Below, piece after piece: positions 1-6,380 of a stretch of DNA of 7,314 nt (its first letter is position 1; every line of letters begins with the position of its first letter). A program made the translations under genes and the position numbers. The stretch covers positions 1 through 7,314 of the forward strand of contig CAZLLV010000066.1 in assembly GCA_964560325.1 (NCBI GenBank). The letters run 5' to 3'. The stretch is from CAZLLV01 sp964560325 (GTDB lineage Bacteria > Acidobacteriota > Thermoanaerobaculia > Multivoradales > DATKCC01). Under the pieces are notes generated by a model that was not told where the DNA came from, did no database searches, and worked only from the letters and a program-made list of their open reading frames with translations.

Positions 1-403
1 GGGGCCGGGGGCGGCCGGCCTCCGGGTCGGCTCGGCTTGCTGGGTGATCCGCCGGGTGCCTCGCCTCGCAGGGCCGTCCGCGCGTGCGGCGATGTGCACT
101 CCCGCCGTCCGTGCTGGCGGCGCGGGCCCTGAGCCCTCCGGCCGGCCGCCCCCGGCCCCGCCCCGAACCCTGCACCGACCGGTGGTGGATGGGGGAGGGG
201 TACGCTCCCTCCTCTCGCTTCGCTCGCGTCGGATCGCGTGGCCGGGCTCCCTCTCCTCGCTTCGCTCGCATCGGATCGCGTGGTCGGGCTCCCTCCCCTC
301 GCTTCGCTCGTGTCGGATCGCGCTGCCACGAGCGCCGCTGGTATCCGCGGAGAAAGAGGTTCGGGCAGGGTCGGGGTTTGGAGGGGCGATGTAGGTGCCG
401 CGC
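1..403. other. Gene-free GC-rich region downstream of the S9 peptidase gene
   Basis: No credible gene is seen here. The open frames that cross it translate to arginine-, proline- and serine-rich low-complexity sequence with no domain, no good ribosome binding site and overlapping alternatives in several frames, as expected by chance in very GC-rich DNA. The stretch holds C-rich and G-rich runs (about 121-200), a short inverted repeat CACCG-AC-CGGTG at 173-184, and the 42-bp tandem repeat annotated separately. It lies 3' of the minus-strand peptidase gene. No hairpin followed by a T-run, read on the minus strand, is visible just after that gene's stop. A gene ending left of the window cannot be excluded. 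Confidence 0.6.
204..329. repeat. 42-bp tandem repeat, three copies
   Basis: Three head-to-tail units start at 204, 246 and 288, each beginning GCTCCCTC and containing the core CTCGCTTCGCTCG followed by TCGGATCGCG. Units 1 and 2 differ at four of 42 positions. Unit 3 matches over about its first 35 bases and then diverges. The period is exactly 14 codons, so every frame through it reads as a repetitive arginine-rich peptide (for example RGRAPSPRFARIGS), but nothing else supports coding. It is best described as a short intergenic minisatellite. A role in the 3' end of the peptidase mRNA or as a dispersed genomic element is possible but untested. Confidence 0.85.
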
Positions 404-2692
404 TCAGCGGTACCTGGAAAAAAACTCGACGATCCGGCCCAGGCGGTCCATGCGCCGCGCGGGGTCGCCGGTGCGCGAGAGGTCGTGGCCCTCTTCGGGG
501 TAGCGGACGTACTCGACCGGGCGTTCGAGGACCTTGAGGCTCTTGTAGAGCGTCTCGGACTGATTGACGCCGGTGCGGCGGTCGCGGTCGGAGTGGATGA
601 TGAGGAGCGGGGTGCGGATGTCCTCGACGTAGGTGAGCGGGGACTCGCGGTCGAGGATCGCGCGGGCTTCGGGCTCCCACGGGTAGCCGCCGAAGTGGTA
701 GAGCACCAGGCGCCAGGCGTTGCCTTCGCCGAAGAAGAAGGAGAGGTCGTAGACGCCGCGCTGGGCGACCGCGGCGTCGAAGCGCTGGTCGTGGCCGACG
801 ATCCAGGCGGTCATGTAGCCGGCGTAGCTGCCGCCGACCACGAAGCGCTTCTCCGGGTCGACCCACTCTTGCTCCGCGGCCGCGTCGAGCGCGGCCAGCA
901 GATCGCCGGCGGGGCCGGCGCCCCAGTCCTGGTAGTTCGCCTTCTGGAAGTCGTAGCCGTAGCCGCCGCTGCCGCGCGGGTTGGCGTAGACGATGCCGTA
1001 GCCGCGGGCGGCGAGGAGCTGGAACTCGTGCCACATGCTGAATTCGCCCGGCCCCCACATGGCGCTCGGGCCGCCGTGGATGGCGAGCACCAGCGGGTAG
1101 GTCTCGCCCGCTTCCCGGAACGCCGGCTCCATCACCCACGATTGGACGCGGGTGCCGTCCGGCCGCTCGATCCAGCGCTCGGTCGGATGGACGATCCGCT
1201 TGTCGGCGAGCCAGCCGGTGTTGAGGTCGCTGAGCCGCCGCTCGCCGGAGCCGTCGGCCGCGGCGGCGTAGAGCTCGTTCGGGTTCTCGACCTCGGTGGC
1301 GGCGTAGACCAGCCGGCCGGCGGCGAGGTCGTAGGAGCGTACGCCGCGGCCGCTGCCCGGGCCGGCGACCACCGGCTCGGCCGCCCCGCCGCCAAGCGAC
1401 ACCCGCACGATCGGGAAGGTGCCCCGGAGCCGGGTGGTGACGTAGATCGCGCTCCCATCGTCCGTCCACCGGAGGTCGTCGACATCGGAGTCGAGGTCGG
1501 GGGCGAGGAAGCGGGGCTCGGGCGCGGCGCCGGTCGCTGCGCCGGCCGGCGGCAGCGGGATCGCCGCGAGGTGGCTGAGGGCGTAGTAGACGTCGGCCGA
1601 CTCTTCGGCGAGGAAGGCGACCGTCGTACCGTCGGGCGACACGTCCGGGTCGTGGACCGTCCAGCCCTCCCAGTCGAGGAGCGGCGCGGCGCCCGAGCCG
1701 TCGGCGTTCACGATCCAGAGGTCGCCGTCGCGCACGCGGTCGGGGTGCTCGGGGAAGGGAACCGAGGTGGTCACGATCCGGCGCCCGTCCGGCGTCCAGT
1801 CGCCGCCGGCGAAGGCCTGGAAGCCGTCGGTGAGCCGGAGCGGCTCGCGCTCCAGGGCGCCCGGCCGCGCGTCGATCGTGAAGAGGTGCGGGATCTCGAC
1901 CTCGCCGGCGAGCTCGTGCTCGTCCTGGAGGTCGAGGCGCGTCAGGACCCGCGGGTCGTCCTCGGCGGCGTTCTTCGCCAGCCAGGCGCGAAGCGCCTCC
2001 ACCGTGCCGTCCGGGTCGGGCTCCGGCTCCGGCTCACCGGCCTCCGCCTCCTCCCCGTCCTCGCCCTGCCGCTCGGCCGCGCGATCCCTTTCGCGCTCGC
2101 GCAGGCGCCAGTTCGGCTCGTCGCCGCGGCTCCGGCCGGGCCGCTCGTCCGGCCACGGCGGCTCGCCCTCGATCGCCCACGACGGGATGCCGGAGGTGTA
2201 GAGGATGCGCGTGCCGTCGGGCGACCAGACCGGCGCCGCGGCGCCGTGCTCGGCGTCGGTCAGTCGCCACGCCTCGCCGCCTGCGAGCGGCAGCACCCAG
2301 ATCTGCGGTCCGCCCGCCTCGGGATCGTCGTGCCGGCGGACGAAGGCGATGCTCGACCCGTCGGGCGAGAAGACCGGCCCGCCGTCATTGCGGTCGCCGT
2401 GGGTGAGCTGGCGCGGCGGCACCGGCTCGGAGTCCGGGCCGCCCAGCTCGGCGAGCCAGAGGTGGCGGAAGTAGCGCGGCTCGCCGTCGTCCCCTTCGCC
2501 GATCGAGGTCACCACGTAGACCGCCCGCCGGCCGTCCGCCGAGAGGTCGACGTCGCCGGCCGTGCGCAGGTTCTCGAGGTCGGCGATGCCGATCGGTTCA
2601 CCGCCGCCCGCGTCCCCGACCTGGGCCGAGGCGGCGGTGGCGAGGAGCAGGCAGAGGGCGAGCAGGACGAGCGGGCGTCGAATCGGGGTCAT
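404..2692 (-). CDS. Secreted S9 family (prolyl oligopeptidase/acylaminoacyl-peptidase-like) serine peptidase
   Basis: This encodes a 762-residue exported serine peptidase of the S9 alpha/beta-hydrolase clan, expected to cleave short peptides outside the cytoplasm. Residues 1-23 form a Sec signal peptide with an Arg-Arg n-region, a Leu/Ala core and an ASA cleavage site before Gln24. Residues about 35-500 carry repeated SPDG-type strands typical of the TolB/PD40 beta-propeller (FSPDG near 108, WSPDG near 156, WTPDG near 299, VSPDG near 351). An acidic, charged stretch at 198-228 looks like a low-complexity loop. The catalytic domain (about 520-762) has the oxyanion-type HGGP at 539-542, NPRGSGGYG near 571, nucleophile Ser622 in GGSYAGYM, Asp704 in HSDRD and His736 in EGHDLSR, so the triad is complete. 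The mature protein has no cysteine. The start at 2692 is chosen because GGAG lies 7 nt upstream and the signal peptide begins there; a longer open frame reaches upstream but would overlap the divergent gene. The exact substrate (dipeptidyl-, acylaminoacyl- or oligopeptidase) cannot be told from sequence. Confidence 0.95.
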   Translation of the reverse strand: MTPIRRPLVLLALCLLLATAASAQVGDAGGGEPIGIADLENLRTAGDVDLSADGRRAVYVVTSIGEGDDGEPRYFRHLWLAELGGPDSEPVPPRQLTHGDRNDGGPVFSPDGSSIAFVRRHDDPEAGGPQIWVLPLAGGEAWRLTDAEHGAAAPVWSPDGTRILYTSGIPSWAIEGEPPWPDERPGRSRGDEPNWRLRERERDRAAERQGEDGEEAEAGEPEPEPDPDGTVEALRAWLAKNAAEDDPRVLTRLDLQDEHELAGEVEIPHLFTIDARPGALEREPLRLTDGFQAFAGGDWTPDGRRIVTTSVPFPEHPDRVRDGDLWIVNADGSGAAPLLDWEGWTVHDPDVSPDGTTVAFLAEESADVYYALSHLAAIPLPPAGAATGAAPEPRFLAPDLDSDVDDLRWTDDGSAIYVTTRLRGTFPIVRVSLGGGAAEPVVAGPGSGRGVRSYDLAAGRLVYAATEVENPNELYAAAADGSGERRLSDLNTGWLADKRIVHPTERWIERPDGTRVQSWVMEPAFREAGETYPLVLAIHGGPSAMWGPGEFSMWHEFQLLAARGYGIVYANPRGSGGYGYDFQKANYQDWGAGPAGDLLAALDAAAEQEWVDPEKRFVVGGSYAGYMTAWIVGHDQRFDAAVAQRGVYDLSFFFGEGNAWRLVLYHFGGYPWEPEARAILDRESPLTYVEDIRTPLLIIHSDRDRRTGVNQSETLYKSLKVLERPVEYVRYPEEGHDLSRTGDPARRMDRLGRIVEFFSRYR

Positions 2693-2699
2693 ATCGTGT

Positions 2700-2703
2700 C
2701 TCC
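2700..2703 (-). promoter_or_regulatory. Ribosome binding site of the S9 peptidase gene
   Basis: Read on the minus strand, GGAG is followed by seven bases and then the ATG at 2692. This decides the start, because the open frame continues upstream into the divergently transcribed gene. Confidence 0.7.
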
Positions 2704-2722
2704 GGCGGGCGGTTGATCGTGG

Positions 2723-2741
2723 GGCGCGATCGTATCGCGCC
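2723..2741. repeat. Perfect 8-bp inverted repeat, candidate operator
   Basis: GGCGCGAT-CGT-ATCGCGCC is a perfect 8-bp dyad with a 3-nt spacer. It ends two bases before the TATACT box, where it would sit in the -35 to -10 spacer of the plus-strand promoter and close to any minus-strand promoter. This is a typical position for a dimeric repressor site. It could also form a small hairpin in a transcript starting upstream. No regulator gene is in the window to pair with it. Confidence 0.5.
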
Positions 2742-2781
2742 GCTATACTCCGCCCGTTCCGACCCGACCGATCGACTCCCC

Positions 2782-2786
2782 GGAGG
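2782..2786 (+). promoter_or_regulatory. Ribosome binding site of the propeller-protein gene
   Basis: GGAGG is followed by six bases and then ATG at 2793. It fixes this start over an in-frame upstream ATG at 2562 that lies inside the opposite-strand peptidase gene. Confidence 0.8.
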
Positions 2787-2792
2787 TTCCGC

Positions 2793-5700
2793 ATGCGCCG
2801 CTCGTCCGCCCGTCCTTGCCGCTCCTCGGTCACCGCCCTGGCGGTGCTCTTCGCTCTGCTCACGCTCACCGCTCCGCTCGCGGCGCAGGGTGGCCGAGGC
2901 GGCTCGCCGGACGCCGAGCCCGCGGTCGACCCGGCGCTCTTCCAGGGCATGGAGTGGCGGCTGGTCGGGCCGTTCCGTGGCGGCCGCTCGGTGGCGGTCT
3001 CCGGCGTGCCGGGCGATCCCCTGACCTACTACTTCGGCGCCACCGGCGGCGGCGTGTGGAAGTCGGCCGACGCCGGCAACACCTGGACGAACGTCTCCGA
3101 CGGCTGGTTTCGCACCGGCACCGTCGGCGCGATCGCGGTGGCGCCGTCCGACCCGAACGTGATCTACGTCGGCATGGGCGAGGCGCCGATTCGCGGCGTC
3201 ACCACCACGCACGGCGACGGCGTCTACCGCTCGACCGACGCCGGGCGCACGTGGACCCACCTCGGGCTCGAGGCGACCGAGCAGATCTCGAACGTGATCG
3301 TCCACCCGCTCGACCCGGACACGGCCTGGGTCGCGGCCCAGGGCTCGGCCTGGAGGCCGAACCCGGAGCGCGGGATCTACCGCACGACGGACGGCGGGGC
3401 GAGCTGGGAGCACGTCCTCCACGTCTCCGACGAGGCGGGCGCGAGCGAGCTGACGATCGACCCGAACAACCCGCGCATCCTCTACGCCGGCTTCTGGGAC
3501 CACCAGCGCTCGCCGTGGCAGATCCGCTCGGGCGGTCCGGGCAGTGGCGTCTGGAAAAGCGCCGACGGGGGCGACACCTGGCGGCGGATGCCGCAGAAGG
3601 GGGTCGAGATCGACGCAGAGGACGCCGAGCCGCCGATGGCGGGCCGCCGGCCGGGTCGGCGCCCGCCCGCCCGCGGTGAAGCCGGCAAGCTCCCGGCGCT
3701 GATGGGCAAGGTCGGCGTCGCCGCCTCCGCCCGGTCCGGCCGCGTCTGGGCGCTGGTCGAGGCCGAGGACGGCGGCCTCTACCGCTCCGACGACGGCGGC
3801 GCGACCTGGACCCTGGTCAACGCCGACCGCGAGCTGCGCGCCCGCCCCTGGTACTACATCCACGTCGAGGCCGACCCGGTCGACCCCGACACGATCTACG
3901 TGATGAACGCGCCGTTCTTCAAGTCGGAGGACGGCGGCCGCACGTTCCGGCAGATCGACACGCCGCACGGCGACAACCACGACCTCTGGATCGCGCCGGA
4001 GGACAACCGGCGGATGATCAACGGCAACGACGGCGGCGCGAACGTCTCGTTCAACGGCGGCGCGAGCTGGTCGACCCAGGGCAACCAGCCGACCGCGCAG
4101 TTCTACCGGGTCGACACCGACGCGACCTTTCCGTACACGATCTACGGCGGCCAGCAGGACAACACGACCGTCGCGATCGAGAGCGCGGCGCCGGGCGGCA
4201 TCGGGGTCACCGACTGGCACGCGGTGAGCGGCTGCGAGAGCGCCCACGTCGCCTTCGACCCGGAGAACCCGCGCTACGTCTACGCCGGCTGCTACCAGGG
4301 GATCATCGGTGAGTGGGACGCGGTCACCCGCACCGAGCGCGACGTGATGGCGGTGCCGTTCCTCGGCCTCGGCGTCGACCCGAAGGACCAGCCGTACCGG
4401 TTCAACTGGAACGCGCCGATCGAGGTGTCGCCGCACGACCCGTCGGTGATCTACCACGCGGGCAACGTGCTCCTGCGCTCCTCCGACCGGGGCGTCTCCT
4501 GGACCGAGGTCTCGCCCGACCTGACCCGCGACGAGGAGGAGAAGCAGGGCGCGGGCGGCGTGCCGATCACCAACGAGGCGGCCGGCGCCGAGACCTACAA
4601 CACGATCTTCTACGTCGCCCTGTCGCCGCACGAGGAGGGGACGATCTGGACCGGCAGCGACGACGGGCTGGTGTACCTGACCCGGGACGGCGGCGAGAGC
4701 TGGAACGAGGTCACCCCGCCCGGCCTGCCCGAGTCGCAGATCAACGCCATCGACGTGTCGCCGCACGACCCGGCCTCGGCGTACCTCGCGGTCACCCGCT
4801 ACAAGCTCGGCGACTACACGCCGTTCGCCTACCGGACCGACGACTACGGCGCGACCTGGACCCGCATCGCGGGCGAGGGTGACTTCGAGGACGGCTCGTG
4901 GGTGCGGGTGGTGCGCGAGGACCCGGAGCGGCCGGGCCTCCTCTACGCCGGCACCGAGCGCGGGGCCTGGGTGTCGTTCGACGACGGCGGGCACTGGCAG
5001 CCGCTCGAGCTCGGCCTGCCGGTGGTGCCGGTGACCGACCTCCAGGTGCGCGAGGACGACCTGGTGGCGGCGACGCAGGGCCGCGCGTTCTGGGTGCTCG
5101 ACGATCTGTCGCCGCTACGGGCGGCCGGCGAGCTGGCGGCGGGCGAGGGGCCGGGCGACCTGCACCTGCTCGAGCCGGCGCCGGCCCGCCGCGTGCAGTG
5201 GGGCGGCGGCTGGGGCGGTGGTGACGCCGAAGGGAAGAACCCGCCGGCGGGGGCGGTGATCGATTACTACCTCTCCGACGAGCTGGCCGCGCTCGTGGCT
5301 CCGGGTCCGGGTGGGCTGGAGGAGGGAGACGAGGACGCGGCGGCGGAGGATGGAACGGAGGCCGAGGCGGCGGAGGGCGAGGAGCCGGCCGAGCCACCGG
5401 CGCTGACGATGGAGATCGTCGGACCCGACGGCGAGATGGTCCGCTCCTGGTCCAGCCGGTCGGAGCCCGAAGCGAGCGGACCCGGCGGACCGGGTGGCGA
5501 AGGCGGCGGTCGTGGCCTGCTGCCGGCCGAGCCGGGCATGAACCGCTTCGTCTGGAACCTGCGCGGCGAGCCGACGCTCGCGGTGCCCGATCTCTTCAGC
5601 TTCACCGGTGAGTTCGAGGCGCTGGTGGCGCCGGGCAGCTATCGGGTCCGGCTGAAGGCTCCGGGCCCGGACGGCGCCGGCGAGCGGGCGGCCGAGGCCG

Positions 5701-6227
5701 GCTTCGAGGTGGTCGAGGACCCGCGGATCGACACCACCGCCGCCGGCTACGCCGAGCAGCAGGCGCTCGTCGCCGACGTGCGGGCGCTCCTCGAGGACCT
5801 GAACGACTCGGTGATCCGCGCCCGCGAGGTGAAGCGGCAGGTCGAGCAGGAGATGGCGCGAGCCGAGGATCTGGAGGACGAGGCGGCCGCCGAGGCGATC
5901 GAGGAGGCGGGCCGGGAGATCGTGAAGGGTCTGGGCGAGTGGGAGGAGACGGTGGTCCAGACCGACACGCAGACGTTCCAGGACGTCATCAACTTCCGCA
6001 ACAAGATCGACGCCCAGATCGGCTGGCTGCTCGCGAGCGTCGACGGAAACGGCCCGCCGCTCAACGCCGGCGCCCGGCCGCGCTACGAGGAGCTCGCCGC
6101 GCAGTGGCGAGAGCACGAGGCCGCGCTCGCCGAGATTCTCACCGACGTGGCGGCCTTCAACGCCCTGATGGAAGAGCACGGCGTGCCGGCCGTGGTCGTT
6201 CCCCCGGAAGGCAAGCACCTCGACTAG
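2793..6227 (+). CDS. Secreted Asp-box (BNR/VPS10-like) beta-propeller protein with helical C-terminus
   Basis: This encodes a 1144-residue exported protein of the WD40/YVTN/BNR-like (sortilin-type propeller) group often labelled glycosyl hydrolase without evidence; its biochemical role is not established. Residues 1-31 look like a Sec signal peptide (Arg-rich start, Leu/Ala core, LAA before Gln32). Eleven Asp-box motifs (S/T-x-D-x-G-x-T/S-W and near variants) start near residues 91, 147, 198, 256, 332, 378, 419, 563, 630, 682 and 728, suggesting a large or double propeller over about 50-770. The 378 motif ends in Phe instead of Trp, and the 419 motif has Asn for Asp. After the propeller come an acidic Glu/Ala-rich linker (about 842-869), a short beta-rich segment with FVWNLRGEP near 919, and a charged helical, possibly coiled-coil region (about 985-1060). 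The mature chain has only Cys481 and Cys500, which could form a disulfide; the cysteine-rich module of eukaryotic VPS10 receptors is absent. It is divergent from the S9 peptidase, 100 bp away, so co-regulation is plausible. A sialidase role is not supported, since I see no FRIP-type motif. Confidence 0.9.
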   Translation: MRRSSARPCRSSVTALAVLFALLTLTAPLAAQGGRGGSPDAEPAVDPALFQGMEWRLVGPFRGGRSVAVSGVPGDPLTYYFGATGGGVWKSADAGNTWTNVSDGWFRTGTVGAIAVAPSDPNVIYVGMGEAPIRGVTTTHGDGVYRSTDAGRTWTHLGLEATEQISNVIVHPLDPDTAWVAAQGSAWRPNPERGIYRTTDGGASWEHVLHVSDEAGASELTIDPNNPRILYAGFWDHQRSPWQIRSGGPGSGVWKSADGGDTWRRMPQKGVEIDAEDAEPPMAGRRPGRRPPARGEAGKLPALMGKVGVAASARSGRVWALVEAEDGGLYRSDDGGATWTLVNADRELRARPWYYIHVEADPVDPDTIYVMNAPFFKSEDGGRTFRQIDTPHGDNHDLWIAPEDNRRMINGNDGGANVSFNGGASWSTQGNQPTAQFYRVDTDATFPYTIYGGQQDNTTVAIESAAPGGIGVTDWHAVSGCESAHVAFDPENPRYVYAGCYQGIIGEWDAVTRTERDVMAVPFLGLGVDPKDQPYRFNWNAPIEVSPHDPSVIYHAGNVLLRSSDRGVSWTEVSPDLTRDEEEKQGAGGVPITNEAAGAETYNTIFYVALSPHEEGTIWTGSDDGLVYLTRDGGESWNEVTPPGLPESQINAIDVSPHDPASAYLAVTRYKLGDYTPFAYRTDDYGATWTRIAGEGDFEDGSWVRVVREDPERPGLLYAGTERGAWVSFDDGGHWQPLELGLPVVPVTDLQVREDDLVAATQGRAFWVLDDLSPLRAAGELAAGEGPGDLHLLEPAPARRVQWGGGWGGGDAEGKNPPAGAVIDYYLSDELAALVAPGPGGLEEGDEDAAAEDGTEAEAAEGEEPAEPPALTMEIVGPDGEMVRSWSSRSEPEASGPGGPGGEGGGRGLLPAEPGMNRFVWNLRGEPTLAVPDLFSFTGEFEALVAPGSYRVRLKAPGPDGAGERAAEAGFEVVEDPRIDTTAAGYAEQQALVADVRALLEDLNDSVIRAREVKRQVEQEMARAEDLEDEAAAEAIEEAGREIVKGLGEWEETVVQTDTQTFQDVINFRNKIDAQIGWLLASVDGNGPPLNAGARPRYEELAAQWREHEAALAEILTDVAAFNALMEEHGVPAVVVPPEGKHLD

Positions 6228-6247
6228 ATCGCCCCCCAGACCCCTCG

Positions 6248-6279
6248 GTCCCCGTCCCCCCTCGCGGGGGGCAGGGGAC
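6248..6279 (+). terminator. Strong GC hairpin after the propeller gene, probable terminator or 3' stabiliser
   Basis: Twenty bases past the stop codon, GTCCCC-GT-CCCCCC pairs with GGGGGG-CA-GGGGAC around a TCGC loop: twelve G-C/A-U pairs with one 2x2 internal mismatch. No T-run follows, so it is not a canonical intrinsic terminator. In high-GC bacteria such hairpins can still terminate transcription or block 3' exonucleases. It sits between the propeller gene and argG and supports separate transcription units. Confidence 0.6.
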
Positions 6280-6340
6280 GCCGCCGCCCGACCCTCGGTC
6301 TGCTCGGTGGGACGGAATCCGGGTCCTTACACCGCCCACC

Positions 6341-6349
6341 TGCTATCGT
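6341..6349 (+). promoter_or_regulatory. Candidate extended -10 promoter of argG
   Basis: TGC followed by TATCGT has the TGn extension plus four of six matches to TATAAT. It would start transcription about 25 nt before the argG ATG. The upstream TTACAC (6327-6332) is only 11 bp away, too close for a normal -35, so the call rests on the extended -10 alone. No arginine-repressor-like operator (paired AT-rich ARG boxes) is visible in this GC-rich leader. Confidence 0.3.
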
Positions 6350-6366
6350 CTTCCGCTCGACACGGA

Positions 6367-6372
6367 AGGAGG
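6367..6372 (+). promoter_or_regulatory. Ribosome binding site of argG
   Basis: AGGAGG, a full match to the Shine-Dalgarno core, lies eight bases before the ATG at 6381. It supports this start, which also places the ATP-binding motif at the usual distance from the N-terminus. Confidence 0.85.
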
Positions 6373-6380
6373 AGCGGACG

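Larger units (their letters stand above)
2693..2792. promoter_or_regulatory. Shared divergent promoter region between the two exported-protein genes
   Basis: These 100 bp are all the non-coding DNA between two divergent start codons, so they must hold the promoters of both genes unless those lie inside coding sequence. On the plus strand TATACT (2744-2749) matches the TATAAT consensus at five of six positions and would give a leader of roughly 35-40 nt. No good -35 box sits 17 bp upstream; the nearest TTGATC (2713-2718) is 25 bp away, too far for a standard sigma-70 promoter. On the minus strand the best -10-like string is TACGAT (complement of 2729-2734), inside the inverted repeat, and it is weak. 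Promoter calls are tentative; the region's role is well supported by geometry. Confidence 0.55.

Noticed and set aside
335..350. CCGC...GCGG mini-hairpin as terminator for the peptidase gene
   Set aside because: Only four outer pairs with an imperfect interior and no T-run on the minus strand; this is expected by chance in GC-rich DNA.
44..537. Overlapping small open frames across the 42-bp repeats encoding arginine-rich repeats
   Set aside because: The 14-residue periodicity follows from the DNA repeat length. The frames overlap one another, lack good ribosome binding sites, and some run into the peptidase gene.
2621..2692. Lipoprotein signal for the S9 peptidase (Cys14 in LLALC)
   Set aside because: The residue before Cys is Leu, not Gly, Ala or Ser, and the cysteine sits inside the hydrophobic core. 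An ASA cleavage site further on fits a normal Sec signal peptide.
395..2716. Long plus-strand open frame (773 codons) opposite the S9 peptidase gene
   Set aside because: Its translation is Val/Ala/Arg/Asp-rich with no recognisable domain. The opposite strand encodes a complete, well-motifed peptidase. Long antisense open frames are expected in very GC-rich coding DNA.
2562..2792. N-terminal extension of the propeller gene to the upstream ATG at 2562
   Set aside because: The extension lies inside the opposite-strand peptidase gene, has no signal-like sequence and is basic low-complexity. GGAGG and a clean signal peptide mark the start at 2793.
2598..4994. Long minus-strand open frame (798 codons) overlapping the propeller gene and the peptidase 5' end
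   Set aside because: Arg/Val/Asp-rich shadow translation with no motifs, crossing two real genes and the promoter region. The plus-strand reading has signal peptide, Asp-boxes and ribosome binding site.
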